Origin: Taklimakanibacter sp049323275 | Lineage (GTDB): Bacteria > Pseudomonadota > Alphaproteobacteria > Rhizobiales > Aestuariivirgaceae | DNA: 64,000 nt | Assembly (NCBI GenBank): GCA_049323275.1 | Contig: JBMOOM010000103.1 | Span: forward strand, 62,001-126,000 | Direction: 5' to 3' | Part shown: piece by piece, positions 24,081-32,477 of the stretch | How the letters are laid out: the number at the start of each line of letters is the position of its first letter | Numbering within the stretch: the stretch's first letter is position 1 | Position numbers and translations under genes: made by a program | The notes under the pieces: model-generated | Database searches by the model: none | Told to the model about the DNA's origin: nothing | Seen by the model: the letters and a program-made list of their open reading frames with translations, nothing else

Positions 24081-26204
24081 TCAGCCGCGCAGCCCTGTGG
24101 GCCGGCGGATGATTTCATTCGCGGCCAGTGACTCGTGCGCTTCGATCCGTCCATACATGTCGGCGCGCATCACGTTTTTGGGGAGCTTGATGAAGTCAGC
24201 GAGCGCCTGGATGTCCTTGAGAGGGGTCAGCTCCTCCACCCAGTCCGAATCGACCTTGAACTCCCAGTCGACCGATTTCAGGGCCTGCTTCAGCAGGAAG
24301 CCATAGGCCTCGAGCCCATCGGTCCCGTCGGCGACGACGATCTTCCAGAATTGCGACGGAATCTGCACGATGAGCTCGTCGCCATTCGCGTCCTCGCCCT
24401 TGAAGGGCCTGTCCTTCGCATCGTCGAAGACCGGTCCGGCGAAGATCACGACTCTTTCGCCTTTGGCCTGTTTGAGGATCATGTTCTCGAGACGGCCCCA
24501 GTCGCCTCCGAGCTTGGACTGGTTGAAGGCCGCCACCTGGGGCGAGCAGTTGGTGACATGGTAGCTGTCGCCATTGGCGCGGCGCACCTGCTCATAGGTC
24601 TTGCCCCATACGACATCGTCGCGGCGGACGATGTGCCCCTTGTCGAAGGACTTGCGGTCATTCTTGAAAAAGGCGTCCGGAAGCTGGTGCGCGGCGTCGA
24701 TGCGCGGCTCGGGAACCCATTTTTCGATATCGCCGTCCGCCAGCCCGCCCAGCGCCTTGCGTGAATAGCTCTTGGAAGGATCGGGACGCCGCGCCTTCTC
24801 CGTGGCGTCGACATTGCAGGCCGTGAACATCGCGAGACGCCGCTTCTTGTGCATCACGATGGAGAAGTGCTCGTAGGGGATGGCTCTTCCGCCGCCGGAC
24901 ATCGTCGCCGCCAGCGACGTCTTGGTGACCCTCGGCATCGCAATGGCTTCGCTGAGGAAGTTTTTGTCATAGCCCGTCCGGTTGCTGTATTTCGGATCGA
25001 TCACCGGCGGCTTGTAGGCTTCGGTGGCCGTGATCCCGCCGCCGCCATCCTCCCTCCGTGTCGCCGTCGTGCCTGCGCCGGTTTGCTCGATCTCGGCGGC
25101 ATAGCCGACCGGCAGATCGATGCGGGTGCCGCCGGTCATCACGGTGACGCGCAGCCTGGAGAAATTGGAGGCGCCGGATTCGACCGTCTGCGGATCATCG
25201 GCAAGGACCGGCCTTCGTGGCAGCGGCGAGGGCGCCTTCTCTCCATCGGCGACGGCCATGAACTCGTCCAGCAGCGGGCTCGCCGGCGCAGCGCTGAGCG
25301 CCGCCACGATCCGGCTGGCGCGCACGCCGCGATTGCCGATCCAGTCGATCTCGCCATCGTCCGTCGAATTGTCGGCGATCGCGCCGGTCTTGGTCAGCCA
25401 TTGCCCCTTTGCATTTTTCCGGGGGACGCCGGCGCTGTGCAGCCCGACCACCTGCCATGTGTCGTTGAACAGCGGCGATCCCGAAGATCCCTGCGCGGTG
25501 TCCGAGTGGTAGATGAGGTAATTGTCCTCCTTCTTCAGCAGCTTGTTCTCGCGCACCGCCACTTGCTTCGGCAGGCCCGACGGATGCTGGATGATGGAGA
25601 TGAACTCGCCCTCGTTGATCTTGCCGTGATTGGGATTGAGGCGCAGATACCGATAGGTTGCGAGCGCCGCGCCGTCCCGACCGCCATCCGGCGTCTGGTC
25701 CACCGCGACGACGGCGAAGTCGAGCTCCTCATGAGCGAAGAAATAGCGGTCGGGACGGGCCCTGAAGGATGGTCCGCGCCGTTCAATGCCCTCGATATCG
25801 AGCACATAGTCGAACTGTGCGAGGGCAAATTCCGCCTCGCCTGCATGCGGGAAGACGTGATGATTGGTGAGCAGCAGCGAGGGCGACACCATGAAGCCGC
25901 TGGCGACACCGATCTGTCGGTCGGCCGCGTCGCGCAGGATGACCCGGCAGACCGGCTTTGCCGCCACAAGACCGCGCTCGAAGAAGTTGAGGTCGACGAG
26001 ATCATTGTCGCCCAGTATGCGCTCCTTCTCGGATTTGGAGGGGCGCGGGATCGTCTTGGCGAGCGTCCGCCGCCGCAGCTCGAGTGTGGCGGCCGAGTTC
26101 AGGTCGCGCGGCTTTTCGGATTCCCGGCTGCGCAGATCGGGCAGGCGCGCACCCATTTCGCGTGTGGTGCGTTCGACGATCGGTCTGAGGTCACGGACTT
26201 TCAT
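24081..26204 (-). CDS. Trypsin-like serine protease fused to a NucA/EndoG-type non-specific endonuclease
   Basis: 707 residues in one frame. Residues about 85-260 form a chymotrypsin-fold protease with a full triad: H116 (TNHHV), D162 (ELDFAVVAVD) and S241 (QGSSGSP). A variable linker with a GGGG run (about 320-440) leads to a beta-beta-alpha-metal nuclease domain (about 440-680): KKRRLAMFTACNVD, DKGH 521-524 (general base H524; Lys replaces the usual Arg of DRGH), TNCSPQ with N552, metal-binding N561 and W569/E573. Both domains therefore look active. No signal peptide or membrane helix is seen, so it is probably cytoplasmic. The ATG at 26204 has GAGG upstream; a longer reading to 26321 has a Cys-rich, unlikely start. 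It forms a transcript of its own. Defence or programmed cell death by protease-controlled nuclease activity is a possibility, not shown. 26205-26458 holds no gene and presumably the promoter. Confidence 0.85.
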   Translation of the reverse strand: MKVRDLRPIVERTTREMGARLPDLRSRESEKPRDLNSAATLELRRRTLAKTIPRPSKSEKERILGDNDLVDLNFFERGLVAAKPVCRVILRDAADRQIGVASGFMVSPSLLLTNHHVFPHAGEAEFALAQFDYVLDIEGIERRGPSFRARPDRYFFAHEELDFAVVAVDQTPDGGRDGAALATYRYLRLNPNHGKINEGEFISIIQHPSGLPKQVAVRENKLLKKEDNYLIYHSDTAQGSSGSPLFNDTWQVVGLHSAGVPRKNAKGQWLTKTGAIADNSTDDGEIDWIGNRGVRASRIVAALSAAPASPLLDEFMAVADGEKAPSPLPRRPVLADDPQTVESGASNFSRLRVTVMTGGTRIDLPVGYAAEIEQTGAGTTATRREDGGGGITATEAYKPPVIDPKYSNRTGYDKNFLSEAIAMPRVTKTSLAATMSGGGRAIPYEHFSIVMHKKRRLAMFTACNVDATEKARRPDPSKSYSRKALGGLADGDIEKWVPEPRIDAAHQLPDAFFKNDRKSFDKGHIVRRDDVVWGKTYEQVRRANGDSYHVTNCSPQVAAFNQSKLGGDWGRLENMILKQAKGERVVIFAGPVFDDAKDRPFKGEDANGDELIVQIPSQFWKIVVADGTDGLEAYGFLLKQALKSVDWEFKVDSDWVEELTPLKDIQALADFIKLPKNVMRADMYGRIEAHESLAANEIIRRPTGLRG

Positions 26205-26458
26205 CTGTTCGCCTCGCAAATGGAGCGGCATGGCGCGCGACCAGGAAAATTGGCGCGCCACCAGCACAGTGGAATGACGGAAGTCGAGAGGCAGTCGGCA
26301 GCAGCAATCAGGCACGTTCAATCGATCATGCGGTCCGACAATGGAAATCGATCCTGTCCTGCCCTCGCGTCAATGATATCATGGGTCGGATCGCGAGTCA
26401 GCGTCTTTTTGCGAGCATTCCGCCGGTCGGCGTCAGTGTCTGGCCTGAAACGCCGAAG

Positions 26459-26929
26459 TCACCAGAAATCCTTGTGATCGTTTACGATCTCGTCTTCGAG
26501 CTCGGGAAAGGGGCCGCGGATCGCCACAGATCGCCGCCCGGCGGCGAAGACCTGACGGCAGCTCAGATCGAGGGTCGGGTTCTCCGGATTGTCTCCGGTC
26601 AGCTCGGCCAGCCGCTTTTCGCTGAGCCCGTAGACCACGGTGCCGATGCCGGCCCAGTAGCAGGCCCCGGCGCACATGCAGCACGGCTCGACCGAGGTCA
26701 CCAGCGTGCACCGTTCGAGAAAGGCCGGGTCATAGTGCTGCGCGGCGGCGCGGGCCACGTTCGCCTCTGCGTGGCCGATGCCGCGATCCTGCGCATAGCT
26801 ATTGCCCGACGAAAGGAGCACCTCGCCGTCAGGCCCGACCAGGAGCGCCCCGAAAGGATGATTGCCGCTGGCGCGGCTTTCAGCGGCGATCTTCACGGCG
26901 AGACGCAGATAGTCGGCATCGCTCCTCAT
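26459..26929 (-). CDS. Nucleoside/guanine deaminase of the CMP/dCMP deaminase fold
   Basis: 156 residues. Zn2+ and proton-shuttle motifs HAEAN (His ligand and catalytic Glu) and PCCMCAG (two Cys ligands). The closest type by motif is bacterial guanine deaminase (GuaD), which turns guanine into xanthine; tRNA adenosine deaminase TadA is similar but usually carries other C-terminal features. A family-A palindrome follows upstream of its start. Confidence 0.85.
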   Translation of the reverse strand: MRSDADYLRLAVKIAAESRASGNHPFGALLVGPDGEVLLSSGNSYAQDRGIGHAEANVARAAAQHYDPAFLERCTLVTSVEPCCMCAGACYWAGIGTVVYGLSEKRLAELTGDNPENPTLDLSCRQVFAAGRRSVAIRGPFPELEDEIVNDHKDFW

Positions 26930-26954
26930 GTTTGCCTCTCCGGATTCCTGTTGC

Positions 26955-27005
26955 CTGAGCAGATCCCGCCAAAGTCGACGACTTTGGCGGTAAGGATCTG
27001 CTCAG
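26955..27005. repeat. Nested palindromic element, family A copy 1
   Basis: Outer arms CTGAGCAGATCC (26955-26966) and GGATCTGCTCAG (26994-27005) are perfect. Inner arms CCGCCAAAGTCG (26966-26977) and CGACTTTGGCGG (26979-26990) are also perfect. The same design recurs at 34595 and 40277 with changed but still complementary arms. It lies between guaD-like and DUF937 genes. Confidence 0.8.
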
Positions 27006-27029
27006 CGGATTCCGCTTCGGCGCAGCGAT

Positions 27030-27941
27030 CTAGCGCCGCCTGGTCATCCGCTCGACGGAGTTGAGGAGATCGTCGGCGGCATTGCCGCTCGACGTGCCGC
27101 CGCCCAGAACATCGTCGAGCCGCTTGCGGCTGCGCTGGGCGACGTCCTGATTGTAGCCGCCGCCGGCCCCGCCGCCCTGGCCGCCGCCCATCATCTCGCG
27201 CAGCAGGTCTTCGATGCTGACCCCGCCGGGCCCGCCTTGGCCCCCGGACTGGGGGCGCGGCGCATTGCCGGGCTGACCGCCGGCCGCACCACCACCCAAT
27301 ATGTCGCCGAGGATGTCGCCCAGTCCGCCACCGCCCTGGCCGCCACGCGGCGCGGCCTGGCCCCGGCCCGCGCCGCCGCCCAATATGTCGCCCAGAATGT
27401 CGCCGAGACCGCCGCCCTGGCCGCCCGCCGGACCGCCACGCGGCGCGGCCTGACCCTGGCCGGCGCCGCCGCCCAGTATGTCACCCAGAATGTCGCCGAG
27501 ACCGCCGCCGCCCTGGCCGCCGGGCGCCGGAGCCGGCGTGTTGGCGGAAGCCGGTTTGCCGCCGCCGAACATGCCCTTGGCGAGCTGGCCCATGATGATG
27601 GCGGCGATGACCGGCAGCATCTTCTTCAGCACCGCCGATGAGACGCCGGAAAGATCCGCTGCCTGATTGGCGACGCCGCGGCTCACATCCTTCGACCCGA
27701 AGACATGGCCGAGTATGGCATTGCCGTCATCGGCGACCTGATCGTAGCCGAGCGTCGAGGGATTGTCGGCATATTGGCTGTGATTGCCGGCCTGCAACGC
27801 CTTCAGGAGATTGGCGAGCCCGTCATCCGACTGGTTGTTGCGCCGGATTCCGGCGGCGACGACAGGCGCCAGTTGTTCGAAGGCGGCGCGCGTCTGCGCT
27901 TCGTTGAGGCCGAATTGCCGGCCGATTTCCGCGATATCCAT
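27030..27941 (-). CDS. DUF937 family protein with Gly-rich tandem repeats
   Basis: 303 residues. Residues 1-118 form a helical DUF937 domain (LLKALQAGNHSQYADNPSTL, ILGHVFGSKD, LPVIAAIIMGQLAKGMFGG). Residues 119-235 contain three near-identical GLGDILGDILGGGA units separated by Gln/Pro/Gly/Arg-rich spacers. A fourth Gly-rich stretch precedes a basic C-terminal helix (RSRKRLDDVL). No signal peptide is evident. The repeat part resembles low-complexity segments that self-associate. Function unknown. AGAGG lies 7 nt before the ATG. A second DUF937-like gene lies 20 bp upstream on the same strand. Confidence 0.8.
   Translation of the reverse strand: MDIAEIGRQFGLNEAQTRAAFEQLAPVVAAGIRRNNQSDDGLANLLKALQAGNHSQYADNPSTLGYDQVADDGNAILGHVFGSKDVSRGVANQAADLSGVSSAVLKKMLPVIAAIIMGQLAKGMFGGGKPASANTPAPAPGGQGGGGLGDILGDILGGGAGQGQAAPRGGPAGGQGGGLGDILGDILGGGAGRGQAAPRGGQGGGGLGDILGDILGGGAAGGQPGNAPRPQSGGQGGPGGVSIEDLLREMMGGGQGGGAGGGYNQDVAQRSRKRLDDVLGGGTSSGNAADDLLNSVERMTRRR
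27292..27512 (-). repeat. Three in-gene tandem repeats (GLGDILGDILGGGA units)
   Basis: Near-identical DNA copies around 27292-27340, 27378-27416 and 27472-27512, about 90 bp apart, each coding the same 14-residue motif inside the DUF937 gene. High nucleotide similarity points to recent duplication and makes copy number prone to change. Confidence 0.75.
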
Positions 27942-27961
27942 GATCTGCCTCTTTCTGCTGG

Positions 27962-28627
27962 TTAACGCCGAAGGTTGCCGAGAATCTCGCCGAAGATCTG
28001 ATCGAGCGAGAACGTGCCGCCGCGCTTCTTGCGCGTCGTCCGTTTGCGCTTCGTCGCGCCGAAGATGCTGGTGGTGCGCCGGCGCCGCCGCTTCGGCGCC
28101 AATTGCCGCTTGGCGCCCTGGACCGCGCCTTTGACCGCCGCCTCGATGATGGTCGAGAAGATTCCGCCTTGCTCGTCGCCATTGCCGGCCATGCGCTGCT
28201 CGCCCATGAGCCCCTGCATCTGCGGCTGGGTATATTGGCGCGCCAGGACGGCCAGAACGGCGCTCGCCGCGATCGCCGCGAGCTTGTTCATGGCCGCGTC
28301 CCTGGGCGCGATGGCGAGCGCCTTGCGCGCCGCCGCGGCCGAACCATAGATATCGGCCAGCACAGCCTCGCCATCCGCGACGAGCTCGGGATCATCCATA
28401 AAATTGGGATCATCGAGAAAGGCATCGCCGTCGCCGTCCTCGAGCAGGTCGAGAAGTTTCTCCAGCGCTTCCGGATCCTCGGCGCGCTCGCGCAATTGGC
28501 CGGCGATGGCGGCGCCCATGCGCGCGAGCGCGTCTTCCGCCTTTTCGGGGGCGATCCCCGCCGCGTGGCCGGCATTGACGAAGAACTGCCCATCCTGGGC
28601 CGAGCGCAATATATCCATCAACCCCAT
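27962..28627 (-). CDS. DUF937-like protein with basic C-terminal tail
   Basis: 221 residues from the ATG at 28627 (a second ATG at 28618, starting MDILRSAQDG, is equally possible). It has an N-terminal helical region resembling DUF937 (FFVNAGHAAGIAPEKAEDAL), an acidic stretch (LLEDGDGDAFLDDPNFMDD), and a very basic tail (about 158-205; KRRRRRTTS, KRKRTTRKK). The opposite charges and the adjacent Gly-rich DUF937 gene suggest the pair works together. No assigned function. Confidence 0.65.
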   Translation of the reverse strand: MGLMDILRSAQDGQFFVNAGHAAGIAPEKAEDALARMGAAIAGQLRERAEDPEALEKLLDLLEDGDGDAFLDDPNFMDDPELVADGEAVLADIYGSAAAARKALAIAPRDAAMNKLAAIAASAVLAVLARQYTQPQMQGLMGEQRMAGNGDEQGGIFSTIIEAAVKGAVQGAKRQLAPKRRRRRTTSIFGATKRKRTTRKKRGGTFSLDQIFGEILGNLRR

Positions 28628-28654
28628 TTCACGAACCCAAGTCACAAACCCGTG

Positions 28655-30001
28655 TCAGGCCTTCTGCTGCGCGACCTTGGCCACGATCCTATAGGCCCAG
28701 GCCACGGAGGCAACACCGAAGATGATCGCACCCAGCGCCACCCCCACCATGACGCCTTCGGGACCGGCGGCTTGCGCGCCGTATATCGCGAAGGGAATGG
28801 TGCCGACCGTCGCCTTGGCCCAGTTGAAGATGGTCGATGTATTGGGATGTCCCAGATTGTTGAAGGCGGCGCTGGCGACGAACTGCGCGCCGGCGAAGGC
28901 CCAGCTGGCGGCGATGAAGCTGCAGAAGAACAGCACGAGCTCATGGGTGCGGCCGCTGGCGCGGAACAGCTCGGCGATCTCGTGGCGGAAGACGAACAGA
29001 AGCGCCGACGTGATGATCGTGTACACGGTGGCGAAGATGAGCCCGTCGGTGAGCGTGCGGCGCACCCGGTCATGGAGACGGGCGCCGTAATTCTGGCCGA
29101 TGATCGGCCCGACCGATCCCGACAGCGAGAAGATAATGCCGAAGGCGACCGGAATGACGCGCCCGATGATCGCCGCCGCGGCGACCGCCTCGTTGCCGAA
29201 GGGCGCCACCGCGCGCGTCACATAGGCATTGGCGAAAGGCGTGGCGAGCTGGGTCAGCATCGCCGGCACCGCGATCTCGGAGATCTCGCGCATATCGGCT
29301 CTGAGCCTGGCCAGGCTCGGCGGCGCGAAGAATTTATGGACGCGATGGACGCTGCGAAAGCCGACGGCGAGCGAGCAGATGTCGGCGATGACGCCGGCAA
29401 GGGCGGCGCCCTGGATGCCCCAGTCCAGCCAGAAGATGAAGATCGGATCGAGAATGGCGATGACGATGGCGACGACCAGCGTCACATACATGGCGCGCCT
29501 TGCATCGCCGAGGCCGCGCAGCGTGAACGAGCAGGCGACGCCGCCCGCCAGCACCACGAAGCCGGGCGAGGCGATCCAGATGAACTGCTTGGCGAGATGG
29601 AGCGCTTCGCCCTGGGCGCCGAGGAGGCGCAGGAGCCAGTCGGCGCCGAGCGCGATGAGGCCGGAGAAGACCGCCGACAGGATGCAGGAATACATGAAGC
29701 AGCTGGTGGCGAATTCGCGCGCCCGCTCCGGCCTCTTGGCGCCGAGATTGCGCGCCACCAGCACCGCGGCGGCGATGCCGGTGCCGATGCATAGGGACAG
29801 ATTGATGAAGACGATGGTGCCGGCATAGCCGATCGCTGCGGTGATCTCGGTCTTGCCGAGCAGGCTCAGATAGAAGAGATCGAGGAGGTCGACCAGGAAC
29901 ATCGACATGAGGCCGAGCGCGCCGGTGAAGGTCATCACCACCACATGCTTCATGATCGAGCCCGTCACGAAGCGGGCCTCGCTCGTCGTTGCCGTGCTCA
30001 T
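28655..30001 (-). CDS. MATE-family multidrug/toxin efflux transporter
   Basis: 448 residues with 12 predicted helices in two similar halves. Typical MATE stretches: MFLVDLLDLFYLSLLG in helix 1, GTGIAAAVLVARNLGA, and GSVGPIIGQNYGA in the second half. Exports cationic compounds using a Na+ or H+ gradient. The substrate is unknown. Its start overlaps the stop of the HAD gene by 4 bp. Confidence 0.9.
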   Translation of the reverse strand: MSTATTSEARFVTGSIMKHVVVMTFTGALGLMSMFLVDLLDLFYLSLLGKTEITAAIGYAGTIVFINLSLCIGTGIAAAVLVARNLGAKRPERAREFATSCFMYSCILSAVFSGLIALGADWLLRLLGAQGEALHLAKQFIWIASPGFVVLAGGVACSFTLRGLGDARRAMYVTLVVAIVIAILDPIFIFWLDWGIQGAALAGVIADICSLAVGFRSVHRVHKFFAPPSLARLRADMREISEIAVPAMLTQLATPFANAYVTRAVAPFGNEAVAAAAIIGRVIPVAFGIIFSLSGSVGPIIGQNYGARLHDRVRRTLTDGLIFATVYTIITSALLFVFRHEIAELFRASGRTHELVLFFCSFIAASWAFAGAQFVASAAFNNLGHPNTSTIFNWAKATVGTIPFAIYGAQAAGPEGVMVGVALGAIIFGVASVAWAYRIVAKVAQQKA

Positions 30002-30615
30002 GCGGAGAGCAGGCCCTGGGCGCGCGCCTCGCGCTCGAAGCCTTCGCGCGAGGTGAAGTGATGGGCGCCGAGGCCGGCGATGCGGGCGCCGTCGACATTG
30101 GACTTCTTGTCGTCGGTGAACCAGGCCTTGCCCGGATCGATGTCGAGGCGCCGCATGAGGCGGCGATAGCTCTCGGGATCCGGCTTCTTGGTCAGGAATT
30201 CGAAGGAGAAATAGCAGTCGGCGCCGAAGATCCGCGCGGCTTCCGGAAACACCTCGGCGAGGGCGGCCTTCATCAGCGGCCCGTTATTGGTGTAGAGCGC
30301 CACGCGCCGGTGCCGGGCGATCTCCTTCACCAGCGCCAGCATGTCGGACCAGGGCTGGATGGAGGCGCGCCGCGCCGCGATCCAGTCCTCAGCGCTGATC
30401 GGATGGCCGAGGCGGCGGGCGAATTCGGCGAGATATTCTTCGGCGTTCTGATAGGTGCCTGAATCGGCCGCGTCCTCGAAGCCCGAATCCCACAGAGCGG
30501 CGCGGATGTCGCGCGGCGTCTTATGCGAGATCCGGCCGAGCGCCCTGAGCCGCGCGCCCAGATCGTACCGGCACAGCACGTCGTCGAGGTCGAATATGGC
30601 GATGTCGAAGCTCAT
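29998..30615 (-). CDS. HAD-family hydrolase (haloacid dehalogenase/phosphatase subfamily IA)
   Basis: 205 residues. Motif I is DLDDVLCRYD, motif II YTNNGP, motif III Lys in LTKKPDPE, and motif IV DDKKSNVDGA. All four catalytic motifs are present with a helical cap (about 25-90). Substrate unknown. Translationally coupled to the MATE gene. Confidence 0.87.
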   Translation of the reverse strand: MSFDIAIFDLDDVLCRYDLGARLRALGRISHKTPRDIRAALWDSGFEDAADSGTYQNAEEYLAEFARRLGHPISAEDWIAARRASIQPWSDMLALVKEIARHRRVALYTNNGPLMKAALAEVFPEAARIFGADCYFSFEFLTKKPDPESYRRLMRRLDIDPGKAWFTDDKKSNVDGARIAGLGAHHFTSREGFEREARAQGLLSA

Positions 30616-30760
30616 TCTTATGACAATTCATCGGCTCTTCTGATTCTGATCGGGCCCGGCATGCTACACCGAAGCGACGGCCTTTTGACAGCCGCGCCTT
30701 GCGATTGACTTTTATCCGCGGCCGCTGCTTGTGTCTCCTGAACAATCGGAAAGCGGGTGC

Positions 30761-31951
30761 ATGATGAATCTGGACCGCATCAGGGCCGATACGCCGGCGA
30801 CGGCGCGGCGTGCTTATTTGCATAATGCAGGTGCGGCGCTGATGCCGCGCACGGTGGTCGATGCGCTCAAGACCCATATCGATCTCGAGGCCGAGATCGG
30901 CGGCTATGCCGCCTTCCGTCAGGAGATCGAGCGCTGCGAAGCGGTCTATGGCTCGGTGGCCCGCCTCATCAACGCCGCGCCCCGGGAGATCGCGCTCGTC
31001 GAAAATGCCACGGTCGCCTGGCAGATGGCTTTCTATTCGCTCGACTTCAAGGCGGGCGACCGCATCCTGACCGCGGAGGCCGAATATGCCGCCAACTACG
31101 TGGCATTTCTGCACATGGCGAAGCGCACCGGGGCGGTGATCGACGTGGTGCCGAGCGATGCGACCGGCGAGCTCGATACCGTGGCGCTCGAGCGCATGAT
31201 CGATGAGCGGGTGAAGCTCATCGCCATCACCTGGGTCCCGACCAATGGCGGCCTCGCCAACCCGGCCGCCGAGGTGGGGCGCATCGCCAGGGCGCATGGC
31301 ATTCCCTATCTCCTCGATGCCTGCCAGGCGGTCGGCCAGATGGTGGTCGATGTCGAGGCGCTCGGTTGCGACATGCTGTCGGCGACGGGGCGCAAGTTCC
31401 TGCGCGGCCCGCGCGGCACCGGCTTCCTCTATGCCCGCGCCGGTTTTCTCGACCGGATGGAGCCGCCGGTCATCGATCACTATGCGGCGCCCTGGGTATC
31501 GCGTGGCCGCTACGAGCTGCGCCCCGATGCGCGCCGCTTCGAGAACTGGGAGAACAACTATGCCGCCCGCCTGGGGCTGGGCGCGGCGGTCGATTACGCG
31601 CTGGAGATCGGCATGGCCGACATCGAGGCGCGCTGCCGCCGGCTGTCGGGCCGCTTGCGCCAGGGCCTTGCCGGGCTCGCCGGCGTGACGGTGCTCGATC
31701 TCGGCCGCACTCCGTCCGCCATCGTGAGCTTCAATGTCGACGGCGTCGAGGCCCGCGAGGTGGTGCGCCAGGCGCTTGCCGCCGGCATCACCATCGGCGC
31801 CTCCGAGCCCGAAAGCACCCGCATCGATTCGGAGAACCGCAACCTCGCCGACACGGTCCGCGCCTCGCCGCATTATTATAATAGCGAGGCGGAGGTCGAC
31901 CGCCTGATCGAACTCTGCGGAGAATTGGCCTTGCGTCATGTACGCAAATAG
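30761..31951 (+). CDS. Class V aminotransferase-fold PLP enzyme (cysteine desulfurase-like)
   Basis: 396 residues. Fold-type I with AYLHNAGAALMP near the start, LLDACQAVGQ (the Asp that binds PLP nitrogen) and SATGRKFLRGPRGTGFLY, where K is the Schiff-base lysine. The group includes cysteine desulfurases, EgtE and kynureninase-like enzymes. The short active-site loop Cys of SufS is not obvious, so I do not call it a desulfurase. The ATG at 30761 was chosen. The last codons overlap the operator of the downstream toxin-antitoxin module. Confidence 0.8.
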   Translation: MMNLDRIRADTPATARRAYLHNAGAALMPRTVVDALKTHIDLEAEIGGYAAFRQEIERCEAVYGSVARLINAAPREIALVENATVAWQMAFYSLDFKAGDRILTAEAEYAANYVAFLHMAKRTGAVIDVVPSDATGELDTVALERMIDERVKLIAITWVPTNGGLANPAAEVGRIARAHGIPYLLDACQAVGQMVVDVEALGCDMLSATGRKFLRGPRGTGFLYARAGFLDRMEPPVIDHYAAPWVSRGRYELRPDARRFENWENNYAARLGLGAAVDYALEIGMADIEARCRRLSGRLRQGLAGLAGVTVLDLGRTPSAIVSFNVDGVEAREVVRQALAAGITIGASEPESTRIDSENRNLADTVRASPHYYNSEAEVDRLIELCGELALRHVRK

Positions 31952-31956
31952 GTACA
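31939..31956. promoter_or_regulatory. Candidate YefM operator
   Basis: Inverted repeat TGTAC-N8-GTACA just before yefM and inside the 3' end of the aminotransferase gene. TGTACA-type cores are the known recognition element of YefM in E. coli. Confidence 0.6.
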
Positions 31957-31958
31957 AT

Positions 31959-32219
31959 ATGTCTATGAAGACTAAATCCTATAGCGAACTGCGCCGGAAT
32001 CTTGCCTCCACATTGGATAGTGTGACGGAAGACCATGAGCCCGTGATCATCACGCGCGATCGTGGCAAGCCGGCCGCCGTCCTGATCTCGCTCGAGGATT
32101 TCGCGTCCTATGAAGAGAGCAGGTATCTCTTGCAAAGTCCGCGCAACGCCGATCGCCTTCTGAAGGCAGTTGCTGAGCTGGAGGCAGGCGAGGGCGTTGA
32201 ACGGAAGCTCGCCGAGTGA
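31959..32219 (+). CDS. yefM: Antitoxin YefM (Phd/YefM family)
   Basis: 86 residues. N-terminal DNA-binding Phd fold (SYSELRRNLASTLDSVTEDH, PVIITRDRGKPAAVLISLEDF) and an acidic, flexible C-terminus that neutralises YoeB. The ATG at 31959 follows the TGTAC palindrome. Overlaps yoeB by 4 bp. Lower G+C than neighbours suggests later acquisition. Confidence 0.92.
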   Translation: MSMKTKSYSELRRNLASTLDSVTEDHEPVIITRDRGKPAAVLISLEDFASYEESRYLLQSPRNADRLLKAVAELEAGEGVERKLAE

Positions 32220-32470
32220 AGCTCATCTTCAGCGAACAGGCCTGGGAGGATTACCTGTATTGGCAAGCGCAAGACCGTAAGCTTCTCGAGCGCATCAATG
32301 CACTGATCAAGGAGTGTTCGCGCACTCCCTTTAAGGGAACCGGCAAACCAGAACCGTTGCGCGGTTCCTTATCCGGTTGGTGGTCCCGCCGTATCACACA
32401 AGAGCATCGTCTCGTATATCGCCCCAGCGAGGACGGCCTGCTGATCGCGCAATGCCGTTATCACTATTGA
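32216..32470 (+). CDS. yoeB: Ribosome-dependent mRNA interferase toxin YoeB
   Basis: 84 residues, the same length as E. coli YoeB and closely similar throughout (RRTPFKGTGKPEPL-, SGWWSRRITQEHRLVY). Catalytic residues E46, R65, H83 and terminal Y84 are all present, so the toxin looks active. Starts at GTG (32216) in a GTGA overlap with yefM, giving coupled but weaker translation than the antitoxin. It cuts mRNA in the ribosomal A site in the known family. Confidence 0.95.
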   Translation: MKLIFSEQAWEDYLYWQAQDRKLLERINALIKECSRTPFKGTGKPEPLRGSLSGWWSRRITQEHRLVYRPSEDGLLIAQCRYHY

Positions 32471-32477
32471 GAGCGCT

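Noticed and set aside
24849..26477. 542-codon open frame opposite the protease-nuclease gene
   Set aside because: The minus strand carries both catalytic triad and nuclease motifs; the + strand reading has no recognisable family.
27292..27512. Regular repeats of about 90 bp as a possible CRISPR array
   Set aside because: The repeats are in frame, encode the same protein motif, and the spacers between them are also repetitive coding sequence. No cas genes nearby.
30998..31600. Assigning the class V enzyme as SufS
   Set aside because: No suf genes nearby and the active-site Cys loop is not evident, so only the fold is named.
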